DNA of 64,000 nt from Filimonas zeae (GTDB lineage: Bacteria; Bacteroidota; Bacteroidia; Chitinophagales; Chitinophagaceae), in NCBI RefSeq assembly GCF_014641615.1, contig NZ_BMIB01000001.1, positions 1,178,769 to 1,242,768 of the forward strand. Reading direction: 5' to 3'. Below, piece after piece: positions 1 to 7,989 of this stretch (position 1 is the first letter of the stretch; every line of letters starts with the position of its first letter). Below the pieces are notes generated by a model. The model saw only the letters and a list, made by a program, of their open reading frames with translations. It did not search any database and was not told the DNA's origin. The position numbers were made by a program, and so were the translations under genes.

Positions 1-619
1 ACAGCAGGTTGGGCAGCACCAGCAACAAGGCCAGCATTACCGCCAGGTACAATGCCTTGCGGGTAAATATGTTCCGCTGGCGGGTAACAAGCAGGGCAGG
101 TACACAGCCCATTGCCAGAAACAGCACATTGTATTTATTAAGAAAGCCCAGCGCAAAGGCTACCGCCCCCAGGTATAACCAGCGGGATTGTTCTCTCTGC
201 TGATACCGGATAAGACAATAGTATACCGTAACCCAGGCAAGTACATCAAACGAATTGGGTTGGTAAAGGGTATTCAGCCGCAGCAGCACCGAGAATAATA
301 TACAGGTAGCGCCCAGTATATGCGCCAACAGATCGCCATTCAATGCTGTAATACTTTTCCATACCATTACTAAAGTAAGGGCACCAAACAGTGCAGGAAA
401 AAAGCGTACCCAGAAAACCGTATTACCCAGCAACTGAATCAGGTAAGATATCCAGGACGTAAGGGGAGGTACAGATAAATAACCCCAGGCCAGGTGACTA
501 CCTTGGTCCAGATGCAGATACTCATCCCGGTGCAGATCGTATTCCGGACTAATCAGCTGGTATTGCAGCACAAACTTAACCAGCACAAAAACAAGGAGTA
601 CAGCAGTTTTCTTATTCAT
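1..619 (-). CDS. GT39-type membrane glycosyltransferase (ArnT/PMT-like), N-terminal part, cut by window edge
   Basis: Reading the minus strand from the ATG at 619 gives about 206 uninterrupted codons that run off the left edge, so the C-terminus is missing. The N-terminus is hydrophobic (start MNKKTAVLLVFVLVKF). It is followed by the motif HRDEYLHLDQG and then WGYLSVPPL, which is the first luminal/periplasmic loop of GT39/ArnT-like glycosyltransferases. The acidic pair in that loop is normally the catalytic/metal site. Further membrane segments follow, as does the family-like stretch FLNKYNVLF. Family members transfer a sugar from a polyprenyl-phosphate donor on the outer face of the inner membrane to lipid or protein. 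The acceptor cannot be read from this fragment. The gene is divergent from the ABC permease at 844. Confidence 0.8.
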   Translation of the reverse strand, partial: MNKKTAVLLVFVLVKFVLQYQLISPEYDLHRDEYLHLDQGSHLAWGYLSVPPLTSWISYLIQLLGNTVFWVRFFPALFGALTLVMVWKSITALNGDLLAHILGATCILFSVLLRLNTLYQPNSFDVLAWVTVYYCLIRYQQREQSRWLYLGAVAFALGFLNKYNVLFLAMGCVPALLVTRQRNIFTRKALYLAVMLALLLVLPNLL

Positions 620-843
620 ACAAATGCTTCGCGTTTCAGAGAAGCCTAATATACGAATCAGATGCAGAAATGTTACATGGCCCCAAACGATAGGCGCTGC
701 CCGGCTGTTTGTAACAAATCCGTACACTTTTGCCCGTTTCCGAACAAACTACCACAAGGGCGTATCTTCGCAACCTATTTAAAAGCAACTGTTTATATAA
801 CCTGCACCATAATTGTTGCCTTACTGCCACCACAACCTTATTT

Positions 844-3222
844 ATGTTTAAGAACTATCTTATAACTGCCTGGCGCAACCTCAGAAAGAACACAGTATTC
901 TCTTTCGTGAATATTCTGGGCCTCACCATTGGTATTACGGCCTGTATGATGATCTTTCTGTTTATCAGAAACGAATTCAGTGTAGACGATTTTCATAAAG
1001 ATGGTGATCGCATGTACCGCGTAGTACGTGGGTTTGTGAGAGAGGGAAAGACGAGAGATGCGGCTTATTTATCCGGCAGGTACAGCCCAACGCTGATGAA
1101 TGATTTTAAAGGAGAGGTGGAGAGTGCAGTGCGGGTGAGCCAGAGCAACAATCTGGTAACGGTAGGAAGCCGGTCGTTTAATGAAAAGAAAGTGCTGGAT
1201 GTGGATAGTAATTTCTTTACCTTTTTCTCCTTTGCATTGCTGAAAGGCAACCCTAATACCGCAATGCAGAGCCCCAATAGTGTGGTGTTAACAGAAACCA
1301 CTGCTAAAAAGTATTTCACCAGTGCAGAAGCAGCTATGGGCCAGACGCTGTTACTGGATAAGAATACGCCGTTAACCGTTACCGGTATTGCTAAAGATGT
1401 ACCTGCCAACTCGCATCTCGAATTTGATATGGTGGTGCCGCTGGATATTTACAAAGAAGCCAGCTGGATGACCACCTGGCCCAACAATGGAGTGTATACC
1501 TACCTTAAACTGGCGCCGCAGGTAACAAGGGCACAGCTGGAAAAACAACTGCCTGCGTTTATGGAAAAATACATGGGTAACAACATGCGGGCCTTTGGAA
1601 TGCAGATTACCCTTTCACTTACTCCGTTAAAAGAAGTGTATTTTAAAGATGGTGCTTTCGATCAGGTAAAGCATGGCGATAAGAAGGTGGTATATATCTT
1701 TCTCTCCATCGCTATTCTCATACTGCTCATCGCCTGTATTAATTTTATCAATCTCTCTACCATCCGCGCAGCAGAGCGTTCTAAAGAAGTGGGCCTGCGC
1801 AAAGTGCTGGGTGCCTTACGCAATAATATCATCTGGCAGTTTATAGGGGAGTCGGTATTGTTAACTACCATTTCCTGTGTGCTGGCCATAGGTTTAATGC
1901 TGCTGGTAATGCCGTGGTATAACAGTCTGCTGGGGTATACCTTAACAGTATCCTGGAACACCTGGTCTATCTATCTTTTTCTGTCAGGCGTAATAGTACT
2001 GGCTGGCTTTTTAGCAGGCAGCTATCCGGCTTTCTTCCTGTCGGGTTTTATGCCCGTGCAGGCGCTGAAAGGCAAACTGCGTTTGGGTAAAGGCGGCGCT
2101 TCCTTCAGGCAGTTACTGGTAGGTGTACAGTTTAGTATATCAGTATTGCTGATAACCGGTACTATTGTTATTACACGGCAAATGAATTATGTAAAGAACA
2201 AACAGCTGGGTTACAACCAGGAGCAGACTGTGCTGGTAGATATAGACAATAACGATATCTACAGAAACATGCTCACGTTTAAAAACGATCTGCAGCATGA
2301 AAGCCGCGTACAGTCCGTATCGTTGATGTCCGGCGAGCCGGGCGGTTATTTTGACGGGCATATGTTTAGTGTGGAAGGCCAGACAGAAAAGTGGAATGCC
2401 AGAACAGAGTTTGCCGATTTTGAGTTTGTGAAAACACTTGGCTTAACCATCATTGCAGGCAGAGATTTCTCTGCTTCCTTTCCTACAGATACTACTGATG
2501 CTGTGCTGCTGAATAAAACGGCTGCTACCAGACTGGGCTGGACGCCTGCCGATGCCATTGGTAAGTGGATAGAAAATACCATGGAGGACAAGCACAGGCG
2601 CAGGGTGATAGGCGTAGTGGACGACTTTCACTTTCAATCGTTAAAAACAGATATTGAACCGCTGGTAATATCGCCGCATGCAGACAGAAGGGTAATAGCT
2701 ATTAAAATGAAGCCCGGCAGTATACAGGCCGATCTTACCCTGATAGAAAAGCATTACAAACAGGTGGCAGCCGCATATCCTTTTGAATACAGCTTTTTAG
2801 ATCAGCAGTTTGATACCCTGTACAAAAAAGATATACGCCAGCAAACCATTCTGGTGGTATTCGCCATTATGGCTGTGTTTGTTGCCTGCCTCGGTTTGTT
2901 TGGTATAGCCTCCTTTACTACCATCCGCCGCTTCCGCGAAATAGGGGTGCGCAAGGTATTAGGCTCATCGGTGCAGGGCATTGTGCTGTTGCTGTCTAAA
3001 GACTTGTTGCGCCCTGTCATCATTGCCACCTGTATATCCTTACCCATAGGCTACTGGGCCATGCGCCAGTGGCTGCAGAACTTCGCTTATAAAACCACGT
3101 TAAGCTGGTGGATATTTGCGCTGGCGGCACTGGTTACCCTGGGCATTGCGTTAATTACCATTGGTACAAAAGCTGTAAAAGCAGCCGTAACCAATCCGGT
3201 AAAGAGTTTACGTGGGGAGTAG
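844..3222 (+). CDS. ABC transporter permease, FtsX/MacB type
   Basis: This 792-residue inner-membrane protein has two FtsX-like permease halves. I chose the ATG at 844 because the family signature starts there (MFKNYLITAWRNLRKN, a transmembrane helix, then ILGLTIGI); the 38 codons upstream do not look like protein. The order is: N-terminal helix, MacB-like periplasmic core (about residues 45-250), three helices with the conserved segment RSKEVGLRKVLGA (about 315-330), a second periplasmic domain, and a second FtsX block with RFREIGVRKVLGSS (about 695-710). This four-plus-four helix layout is typical of the multi-copy Bacteroidota permeases linked to lipoprotein, antimicrobial or stress efflux. 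No ATPase gene is adjacent, so the partner must be elsewhere. The substrate is unknown. Confidence 0.92.
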   Translation: MFKNYLITAWRNLRKNTVFSFVNILGLTIGITACMMIFLFIRNEFSVDDFHKDGDRMYRVVRGFVREGKTRDAAYLSGRYSPTLMNDFKGEVESAVRVSQSNNLVTVGSRSFNEKKVLDVDSNFFTFFSFALLKGNPNTAMQSPNSVVLTETTAKKYFTSAEAAMGQTLLLDKNTPLTVTGIAKDVPANSHLEFDMVVPLDIYKEASWMTTWPNNGVYTYLKLAPQVTRAQLEKQLPAFMEKYMGNNMRAFGMQITLSLTPLKEVYFKDGAFDQVKHGDKKVVYIFLSIAILILLIACINFINLSTIRAAERSKEVGLRKVLGALRNNIIWQFIGESVLLTTISCVLAIGLMLLVMPWYNSLLGYTLTVSWNTWSIYLFLSGVIVLAGFLAGSYPAFFLSGFMPVQALKGKLRLGKGGASFRQLLVGVQFSISVLLITGTIVITRQMNYVKNKQLGYNQEQTVLVDIDNNDIYRNMLTFKNDLQHESRVQSVSLMSGEPGGYFDGHMFSVEGQTEKWNARTEFADFEFVKTLGLTIIAGRDFSASFPTDTTDAVLLNKTAATRLGWTPADAIGKWIENTMEDKHRRRVIGVVDDFHFQSLKTDIEPLVISPHADRRVIAIKMKPGSIQADLTLIEKHYKQVAAAYPFEYSFLDQQFDTLYKKDIRQQTILVVFAIMAVFVACLGLFGIASFTTIRRFREIGVRKVLGSSVQGIVLLLSKDLLRPVIIATCISLPIGYWAMRQWLQNFAYKTTLSWWIFALAALVTLGIALITIGTKAVKAAVTNPVKSLRGE

Positions 3223-3291
3223 CGGTATAACGGCACCACCATTGAAGCTGCCGCAACGTGCCATTTGAATAAAAGCGTTTATAGTATAGAA

Positions 3292-3319
3292 AACAGCTGC
3301 CTGGTGAAAGGCAGCTGTT
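3292..3319. terminator. Hairpin between convergent genes
   Basis: A perfect 10-bp inverted repeat, AACAGCTGCC / GGCAGCTGTT, with an 8-base loop lies between the converging permease (+) and NAD(P)-binding gene (-). The minus-strand side is followed by TTTTCTAT, so it could end transcripts from the minus-strand gene. The plus-strand side has no T run. Confidence 0.5.
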
Positions 3320-3334
3320 ACATCATCCTGCCTG

Positions 3335-3967
3335 TTATTTATTGGCTATAAAAGGTGCCTGCCTTATAAAGGCTTCACTTTCCAGCTGGCTGGCTAAAAA
3401 ATAGCCTATATCTGTAGCGCTGATCTTTTCACCAGGGCAATCTGTAATACTTACTTCGACCGCATATCGCTTCTCCGTTTGCTCAATCACTGGTAACCGC
3501 ACTATCGTCCAGCTTATACTGCTGGCTTCCAGCAGCTGATACTCGTGCTGCTTATCCGCAATCAGTTCCGGATATTGCTCCCGCATCCATGCAGACAGCT
3601 GTTGCACTCTTTCGCTTTTATCATCCCCGGCTACATCAATGCTCAGGCCGGTAATCAGCAGGTATTTCAGAACGCCTGTTTGTGGTACAGCCTGTATAAT
3701 GTTACTGGTTACCCTACTGAAAACAGGAGCAGGATTACCGGGCTGGCCAATAGCATTGATTATATACGTGCAGCCGGTTAACAAGCGGGTAATATCATCG
3801 GGTTGCGTGGCATCGCCCTGCACTACTGTTAGTAACGGAGAGGAGTGTGTAAGCTTTGCCGGGTTTCTAACCAGTGCTTTTACCGGATATCCCTGTTCCA
3901 TCAATACTTTGGTAATGTAATAGCCGGCTTTGCCGGTTGCGCCAATGATGGCTATGGTTGGTTTCAT
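3335..3967 (-). CDS. NAD(P)-binding (NmrA/SDR-like) protein
   Basis: This is a 210-residue Rossmann-fold protein. The start was set at 3967 (MKPTIAIIGATGKAG) because the nucleotide-binding glycine motif GATGKAG normally lies within the first 15 residues; an upstream ATG at 4021 would add an 18-residue tail with no counterpart. Residues 8-14 bind the dinucleotide. The stretch VKALVRNPAKL and the later INAIGQPG (end of beta-strand 4) fit the atypical SDR/NmrA group, whose members are redox sensors or oxidoreductases of unknown substrate. It lacks an obvious YxxxK catalytic pair, so an enzymatic role is not established. It is cytosolic and faces the permease gene tail to tail. Confidence 0.8.
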   Translation of the reverse strand: MKPTIAIIGATGKAGYYITKVLMEQGYPVKALVRNPAKLTHSSPLLTVVQGDATQPDDITRLLTGCTYIINAIGQPGNPAPVFSRVTSNIIQAVPQTGVLKYLLITGLSIDVAGDDKSERVQQLSAWMREQYPELIADKQHEYQLLEASSISWTIVRLPVIEQTEKRYAVEVSITDCPGEKISATDIGYFLASQLESEAFIRQAPFIANK

Positions 3968-4093
3968 AAAACTGCTTTTAGTATAAATGAGGAAGAATAA
4001 GAGAATAGTATTCCCGGCCACCTGTTTAGGTGGTGTAGTTAAAGCCGGAAATATGTACTAAAAGCGTTTAATGCACTAAAGATAAGGAAGCTC

Positions 4094-4573
4094 CTACTTC
4101 TTTGCGGGAATTTTGGACCGTATAAAATCGATTTGTTCGGGAGTCATGCTCTCGGTTTTGATTAAATGGGCAACGTTTTTAGAAACGTATAATATCATTA
4201 TGTTCTTATACTCTTTCCATTTGATAAAATGATCCCATGTCATTGTTGCTGTAGCTGTAGAAGAGTTGACGGTAACATGTTCTTCACTAAAAACGTATGT
4301 ATTTTCCTGAGCCAGTGCCGTATTGTAAAACTTTAATGCCCCCAACCAGGTAAAAAAGTAAGGGATGAAGATAAAGAAAAGCCCTACTAACAGAGTTGGC
4401 CAGGGGAAAGAAATGCTGCCGTTGGTGATATAATACATATAAAATGAGAATACTATCATCGCCGGCCCCAGAATATGCTGCAGTATGGCAAACGGACGAC
4501 GGGTGTTAGTATGCAAAAGCCAGCTTTTGTATTCGCTCTTAGATAATGAAGTGATAATAGTAAATGGTTCCAT
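4094..4573 (-). CDS. YcxB-like membrane protein
   Basis: This 159-residue protein has two hydrophobic segments near residues 30-50 and 57-80. A soluble C-terminal portion of about 70 residues contains NTYVFSEEHVTVNSS, a TWDHFIKWKEYKN segment and LYVSKNVAHLI. This matches the YcxB-like C-terminal domain, where a strand-rich tail follows two transmembrane helices. The function of the family is unknown. The gene stands alone between two minus-strand genes, about 48 bases downstream of none of them in tight coupling, so an operon is uncertain. Confidence 0.72.
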   Translation of the reverse strand: MEPFTIITSLSKSEYKSWLLHTNTRRPFAILQHILGPAMIVFSFYMYYITNGSISFPWPTLLVGLFFIFIPYFFTWLGALKFYNTALAQENTYVFSEEHVTVNSSTATATMTWDHFIKWKEYKNIMILYVSKNVAHLIKTESMTPEQIDFIRSKIPAKK

Positions 4574-4621
4574 AATGGTGGTAAAGGGTTATGAATAAAG
4601 GGCAGCAAAAATAAGCACAAA

Positions 4622-5620
4622 TTACCACTGCCCATACAGCGTAGTCCACTTCTTAATCAACGCCACCCGGTCTTTCAGGAAGCGGTTGTTGAAGAACACG
4701 CTCGACCAGTCTTCAAAATGCAGGTACTGAAACTCCAGGTAAAACAGCCAGAAGCCTACGCCCAGGTAAGGAATGGCCTGTAGTTCCTGGGTGGTAATGG
4801 GCCTTACGGCATGGTAGGCGGAGAGAAAAGTATTGAAGTCTTTCGATGCCTGTTCGGCAGTAATCTGGTTGTTGTGCATGTGCAGAAAAAAGTGCACCAG
4901 CACCGTCATAATATCATTTACCAGAAATCCCTTTCCCGCAAAGTCGAAGTCGAAGAAAGTAACCTCATCAAATTCGTTGATGTGAAAGTTCTTTGGCAGA
5001 AAGTCGTAGTGGCAGTAGCCGGTGCTGAACAGCGTAGTATTAAACGCATACAGGCGGTTGATGGCGGTACGCGCTGTTTGCTGCAACCAGGCATACTCTT
5101 CCGGCAGGTCTTTAAACGCGGGCGCTATGGTTTGCAGCGGGCCTGAAAGGGTGGTGTTGTTATTATACACACGCCTTTCGTGCTGCAGTTGTATGCGCGA
5201 GGTAATATTGTGAATATTGGCCATTTCGCGGCCAATGGTTTGCAGCTGGGGCTGTGTAAGGTCGGGCACTACAGTGCCCTGTGCATACTCAAACAATACG
5301 CCGTAACGTGTGCCCTCTGCGGCATTAAAGGTTTGCAGCATGTTGCCCTGTACATCTGTAACAGGGGCGGCTACGGGGCAGCCATTCTCTTTCAGTATCT
5401 GCAGCAACTCCACCTCAGCCAGTATTTCGTGGTGTTTGCGGTGGTTGTCGCGGTAAATCTTAAAAATATACTGGTAAGGGCTGCGTTCCAGCAGGTAGGT
5501 ATCACTAACATTGCGTATCAGCAGCCTGCATTGGAACAACGGCAGGTTATAAGCCTTCCGCAGGTGTTCCTGCAAAGCTGCTGTAGACAACGTGGAATAT
5601 TGTGTAGGAAAAATGCTCAT
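4622..5620 (-). CDS. APH-family phosphotransferase (aminoglycoside phosphotransferase/homoserine kinase II-like)
   Basis: This 332-residue cytosolic kinase-like protein carries the catalytic loop H204-Y-D206 with N211 (HYDFLPKNFH) and the metal-binding D224 in FFDFDFAGKG. It therefore keeps the key residues of the APH/ChoK fold. The N-lobe contains YIFKIYRDNHRKHHE, which supplies the ATP-binding lysine. The substrate could be a small alcohol such as homoserine, a sugar or an aminoglycoside; nothing in the sequence decides this. Its ATG overlaps the stop of the YhcH-family gene by one base (TAATG), so the two are translationally coupled, which favours a metabolic role over a resistance role. 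Confidence 0.82.
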   Translation of the reverse strand: MSIFPTQYSTLSTAALQEHLRKAYNLPLFQCRLLIRNVSDTYLLERSPYQYIFKIYRDNHRKHHEILAEVELLQILKENGCPVAAPVTDVQGNMLQTFNAAEGTRYGVLFEYAQGTVVPDLTQPQLQTIGREMANIHNITSRIQLQHERRVYNNNTTLSGPLQTIAPAFKDLPEEYAWLQQTARTAINRLYAFNTTLFSTGYCHYDFLPKNFHINEFDEVTFFDFDFAGKGFLVNDIMTVLVHFFLHMHNNQITAEQASKDFNTFLSAYHAVRPITTQELQAIPYLGVGFWLFYLEFQYLHFEDWSSVFFNNRFLKDRVALIKKWTTLYGQW

Positions 5621-6072
5621 TACACACTTACCTTAATAACAATTTTCTTTACCGGTATAGAGGCCTCCACTTTCAGATTGGGCATATGCAGATCGGTAGG
5701 GAAAAACACTGCAAAGCTGCCTGCTGCCAGTCGGGTAAAGAAAGAAGGCTTTTCTGCAAACAGCATAAAGTCTTTTTCTGTGTCGTAGGCTTTGGAAGGC
5801 ATTTGCTGCTCCAGAAAATCATGGCCAATCAGTTCTTCACCGGTTACCATGTACTGGATGTCGATGTACTTTTTGTGCGATTCCATCTGTTCGCCCGCAG
5901 CGTCAATAGTGTCGTATTCGTTTACGATGGCGAAAATATCCGTACCATCTATCTCATACTTTCCTTTGGCAAGGGTAACGAAATCGGTAGTGGTCAGGTA
6001 CTGAAAAGCCTTTTCAAATTTGGGTCCGAGAAAATAATAGCGTTGTGCGTTGGCCAGTTTGTCGAGTATCAT
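5620..6072 (-). CDS. YhcH/YjgK/YiaL family protein
   Basis: This 150-residue protein starts MILDKLANAQRYYFLGP. It contains the family hallmark ESHKKYIDIQYM (about residues 64-75) and a later FFPTDLHMPNL segment, whose histidines and acidic residues form the cupin metal site of YhcH-type proteins. Relatives are encoded in sialic-acid, galactoside and xylulose operons, where they are thought to act as sugar anomerases or isomerases. Here the gene is coupled by a one-base overlap to an APH-like kinase, so a small sugar or sugar acid would be a sensible shared substrate; that is inference. Confidence 0.85.
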   Translation of the reverse strand: MILDKLANAQRYYFLGPKFEKAFQYLTTTDFVTLAKGKYEIDGTDIFAIVNEYDTIDAAGEQMESHKKYIDIQYMVTGEELIGHDFLEQQMPSKAYDTEKDFMLFAEKPSFFTRLAAGSFAVFFPTDLHMPNLKVEASIPVKKIVIKVSV

Positions 6073-6116
6073 AATAGGAGTCAGATAATATCAGGTTGAA
6101 AGATATTACTTTATGC

Positions 6117-6275
6117 TCATATAATTTTTACCGGTGTAATACCAGATTGTCTACGGAAAGCGGTGGTAAAATGCTGTACAGATGAGTATCCCGGCTGATG
6201 GGCCTGTTTTTCCAGTGCTTCAGTTTGCAGTGTCAGCAGCTCACGCGCCACCTGCCTCCGCCGTATACTACTCCT
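6117..6275 (-). pseudogene. Remnant of an AraC-family regulator (C-terminal helix-turn-helix)
   Basis: On the minus strand, 52 codons end in TGA at 6119-6117 and encode an AraC-like C-terminus: VARELLTL, then HQPGYSSVQHF, then FRRQSGITPVKII. The pattern GYSS..HF...F....G.TP is the second helix-turn-helix of AraC proteins. An in-frame TGA at 6278-6276 cuts the stretch, no start codon is visible, and the DNA-binding domain is incomplete. It sits directly upstream of the YhcH/kinase pair, where it may once have been the pathway regulator. The alternative that it is the intact end of a gene with a sequencing frameshift cannot be excluded. Confidence 0.5.
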
Positions 6276-6390
6276 TCACTCCCCGTTCAAGGTTAAAGCG
6301 CAACTATTTGCCACCTAAAACGTAGAAACCTCATTTTTTAAGCCCCACCTGCCCTCCGTATGTCGTAAATTACCAGTAAATGCAAACGCC

Positions 6391-7179
6391 ATGGCAAAGC
6401 AAACGGGGGATTCTGTTTTTATCGGCACTTACAACGGGTTATGCTTCTACAGCATGAACGGTAAATACTATGTACGTGCCAGCAGCCCGTTAAGCCGCAA
6501 GCGTGTTTTAACCGATTCTGCCTTTGCCGGCACCCGCCGTTATGCACAATGGCTGGCAGCCGCTTCGCCTATTGCATCGGCTATTTACCGGGAGGTGCCA
6601 TTGGAAAAACGTCACAAAAACCTGTACCGCACCATTACCGGCAAAGCGTTGCTGTTACTGAAGGCAGGAGTGGAGGCAGCAGAAGTATGTGTGCTGCTGG
6701 CGAATGAAATCAATCAAATGGTGAACGGCGGAGAAGCTACTGCCACAAAGCCACAACAGAAAAAGCAGGTATATAATAAAACCAACAGTACGCCACTGCC
6801 CCAATGGCCCGGTTTGCGGATGATAAACCAGAAAGCGACCGCTGGCACTACTACCCAGCGCACCACGCTGCGCCGCAGGCAGCAAAGAGCAATAGCATAT
6901 ATAAATAAGGCGCCCCTTTGCAGAGGCGCCCGTAGGGGAAGGGAAATTTTCCCATGTGTAACAAGGTATGTATTCAGCATTACTGCCAAACCATCAATAG
7001 CTGTATCTGAAAAGGATCATTTAATAAGGGGGCGATGGACACAGAAGCCAATAGCACCCGCGCCGCAAAGCGGCGCAGGTAAGACTTATAGAAGAACCGC
7101 TGCACATAACAGCATACACAGCAACAGCAGCGGTTTAGTCTTTATTGGCCATCAAACCAAACAAACTCAAAACCTATAA
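6391..7179 (+). CDS. Hypothetical Bacteroidota protein; reading frame probably extended past its true end
   Basis: Residues 1-110 or so look genuine. They include GTYNGLCFYSMNGKYYVR near the start, a basic segment SPLSRKRVLTDSAFAGTRR, and a helical SPIASAIYREVP region, the pattern of a small protein common in Bacteroidota and of unknown function. From about residue 130 the frame becomes irregular. It runs straight through a strong GC-rich hairpin at 6909-6930 and ends in low-complexity basic sequence. The next frame in this stretch (about 6803-6907) reads ARFADDKPESDRWHYYP and stops just before the hairpin. A frameshift near 6776-6800 is therefore likely, giving a real product of roughly 165 residues. 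The function is unknown. Confidence 0.5.
   Translation: MAKQTGDSVFIGTYNGLCFYSMNGKYYVRASSPLSRKRVLTDSAFAGTRRYAQWLAAASPIASAIYREVPLEKRHKNLYRTITGKALLLLKAGVEAAEVCVLLANEINQMVNGGEATATKPQQKKQVYNKTNSTPLPQWPGLRMINQKATAGTTTQRTTLRRRQQRAIAYINKAPLCRGARRGREIFPCVTRYVFSITAKPSIAVSEKDHLIRGRWTQKPIAPAPQSGAGKTYRRTAAHNSIHSNSSGLVFIGHQTKQTQNL
6909..6930. terminator. GC-rich hairpin, likely end of the preceding gene
   Basis: GGCGCCCCT and AGAGGCGCC pair with one mismatch around the loop TTGC. There is no T run, but a second small palindrome (GGGAAATTTTCCC, 6941-6953) follows. Its place inside the long frame of the 6391 gene argues that coding ends before it. Confidence 0.35.
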
Positions 7180-7305
7180 CCGGCTTTTACACCGGATAGT
7201 AAAGGTACGCCAACCTAAAGGGGCAGGGGGCAATGTGGCAGAATCGGATAACTGTTTGGCGCATTCCGATACACCAAAGGCTGTTATTAACAGTTCTGCA
7301 ACGGT

Positions 7306-7638
7306 TTGTATACCCTGCCACCGGTATTTTTGACAAAACCCTTTCTGGTGATAAAATATTGGCTTACTCCTGCCGCCGCAAAACAGGCGATACGAATCTT
7401 ATTTATATACTGCATTTGTACAGCCTTATTCTGGTGGTGGAATAACGCAGAGCCGTCCACGCCATGTGGCCTGGCGCCAGGAACGGCGGGTTTGCTGTTA
7501 ATTCCCGTTGTGGCAGTGGGTGCCACCCTTATAAACCTGTTTTATGTAATATGGGGTCAAAAATGGGCATTCGGGCGTTTGCTGGGTCACGGTTTTACCT
7601 GCATACTTCTCTTTTTAATAATGTATAATATTAACTGA
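7306..7638 (+). CDS. Small membrane protein, unknown function
   Basis: This 110-residue frame has three strongly hydrophobic segments (about residues 28-46, 62-83 and 90-107), the last two separated by a short polar loop VIWGQKWAFGRLLGH. No family is recognised. The start at 7306 is the only ATG available; the first 15 residues are less convincing. It is preceded by a stretch without clear genes and followed by the AT-rich nrd control region. The hydrophobic segmentation supports a real gene, but nothing else does. Confidence 0.4.
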   Translation: MYTLPPVFLTKPFLVIKYWLTPAAAKQAIRILFIYCICTALFWWWNNAEPSTPCGLAPGTAGLLLIPVVAVGATLINLFYVIWGQKWAFGRLLGHGFTCILLFLIMYNIN

Positions 7639-7989
7639 TTAACTGCAAACTGGCTGTACATAAGGAAAAGCAGCCCTATATGTACCGTTTACACCTTATA
7701 TACCTAATATCAGGGGTTTGTTTTTTAAACTTTTCGTGCCAGTTTTTCAATAGCGCAATTATATTTTCTAAAAATTTTGCCTCCGAAATTTTGAATTTTC
7801 ACTCTTCTTCTGCGATGGTTATTCCTGCTGCATTTTCAATTTACGCACACTTATTATCCACATCTTGTGAATTTGTTTATTGTGAATAAGTGCCTCCCGT
7901 TCTTCATTTTTGTACTCTGCTCCGTATCCAAATAGAGCGTTCGCAAGGGAAGTACATGAATTCTGGGTTAAATTTTAAAAAAGACAGTA
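7639..7989. other. AT-rich intergenic region upstream of nrdB
   Basis: These 350 bases are AT-rich. I see no convincing gene here; a 69-codon frame at 7680-7889 has no family features. The one clear structure is the group of inverted repeats at 7848-7892. A weak -7-like box CATTTTTG lies at 7905-7912. Confidence 0.5.
7848..7892. promoter_or_regulatory. Nested inverted repeats upstream of nrdBA (candidate NrdR-type operator)
   Basis: CACTTATT (7848-7855) is matched by AATAAGTG (7885-7892), and inside it CACA-TCT-TGTG (7859-7869) forms a second inverted repeat. The element TTATCCACA (7854-7862) is repeated in inverted, degenerate form at 7880-7889 (TTGTGAATAA). A paired site about 100 bp before a class I ribonucleotide reductase operon is where NrdR boxes normally occur. 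The bases do not match the enterobacterial NrdR consensus closely, so the regulator is an inference; DnaA could also recognise TTATCCACA. Confidence 0.4.

Noticed and set aside
5180..5788. 202-codon plus-strand frame opposite the kinase and YhcH-family genes
   Set aside because: It crosses two well-supported minus-strand genes and shows no domain; a shadow frame.
7854..7862. TTATCCACA taken as part of a replication origin
   Set aside because: Only one perfect box is seen, with no cluster, no dnaA or dnaN nearby and no AT-rich unwinding element beyond general AT-richness. Its position fits nrd regulation better.
7680..7889. 69-codon frame before nrdB
   Set aside because: AT-rich text rich in Phe/Ser/Ile with no family features, covering the inverted repeats; more likely non-coding control DNA.
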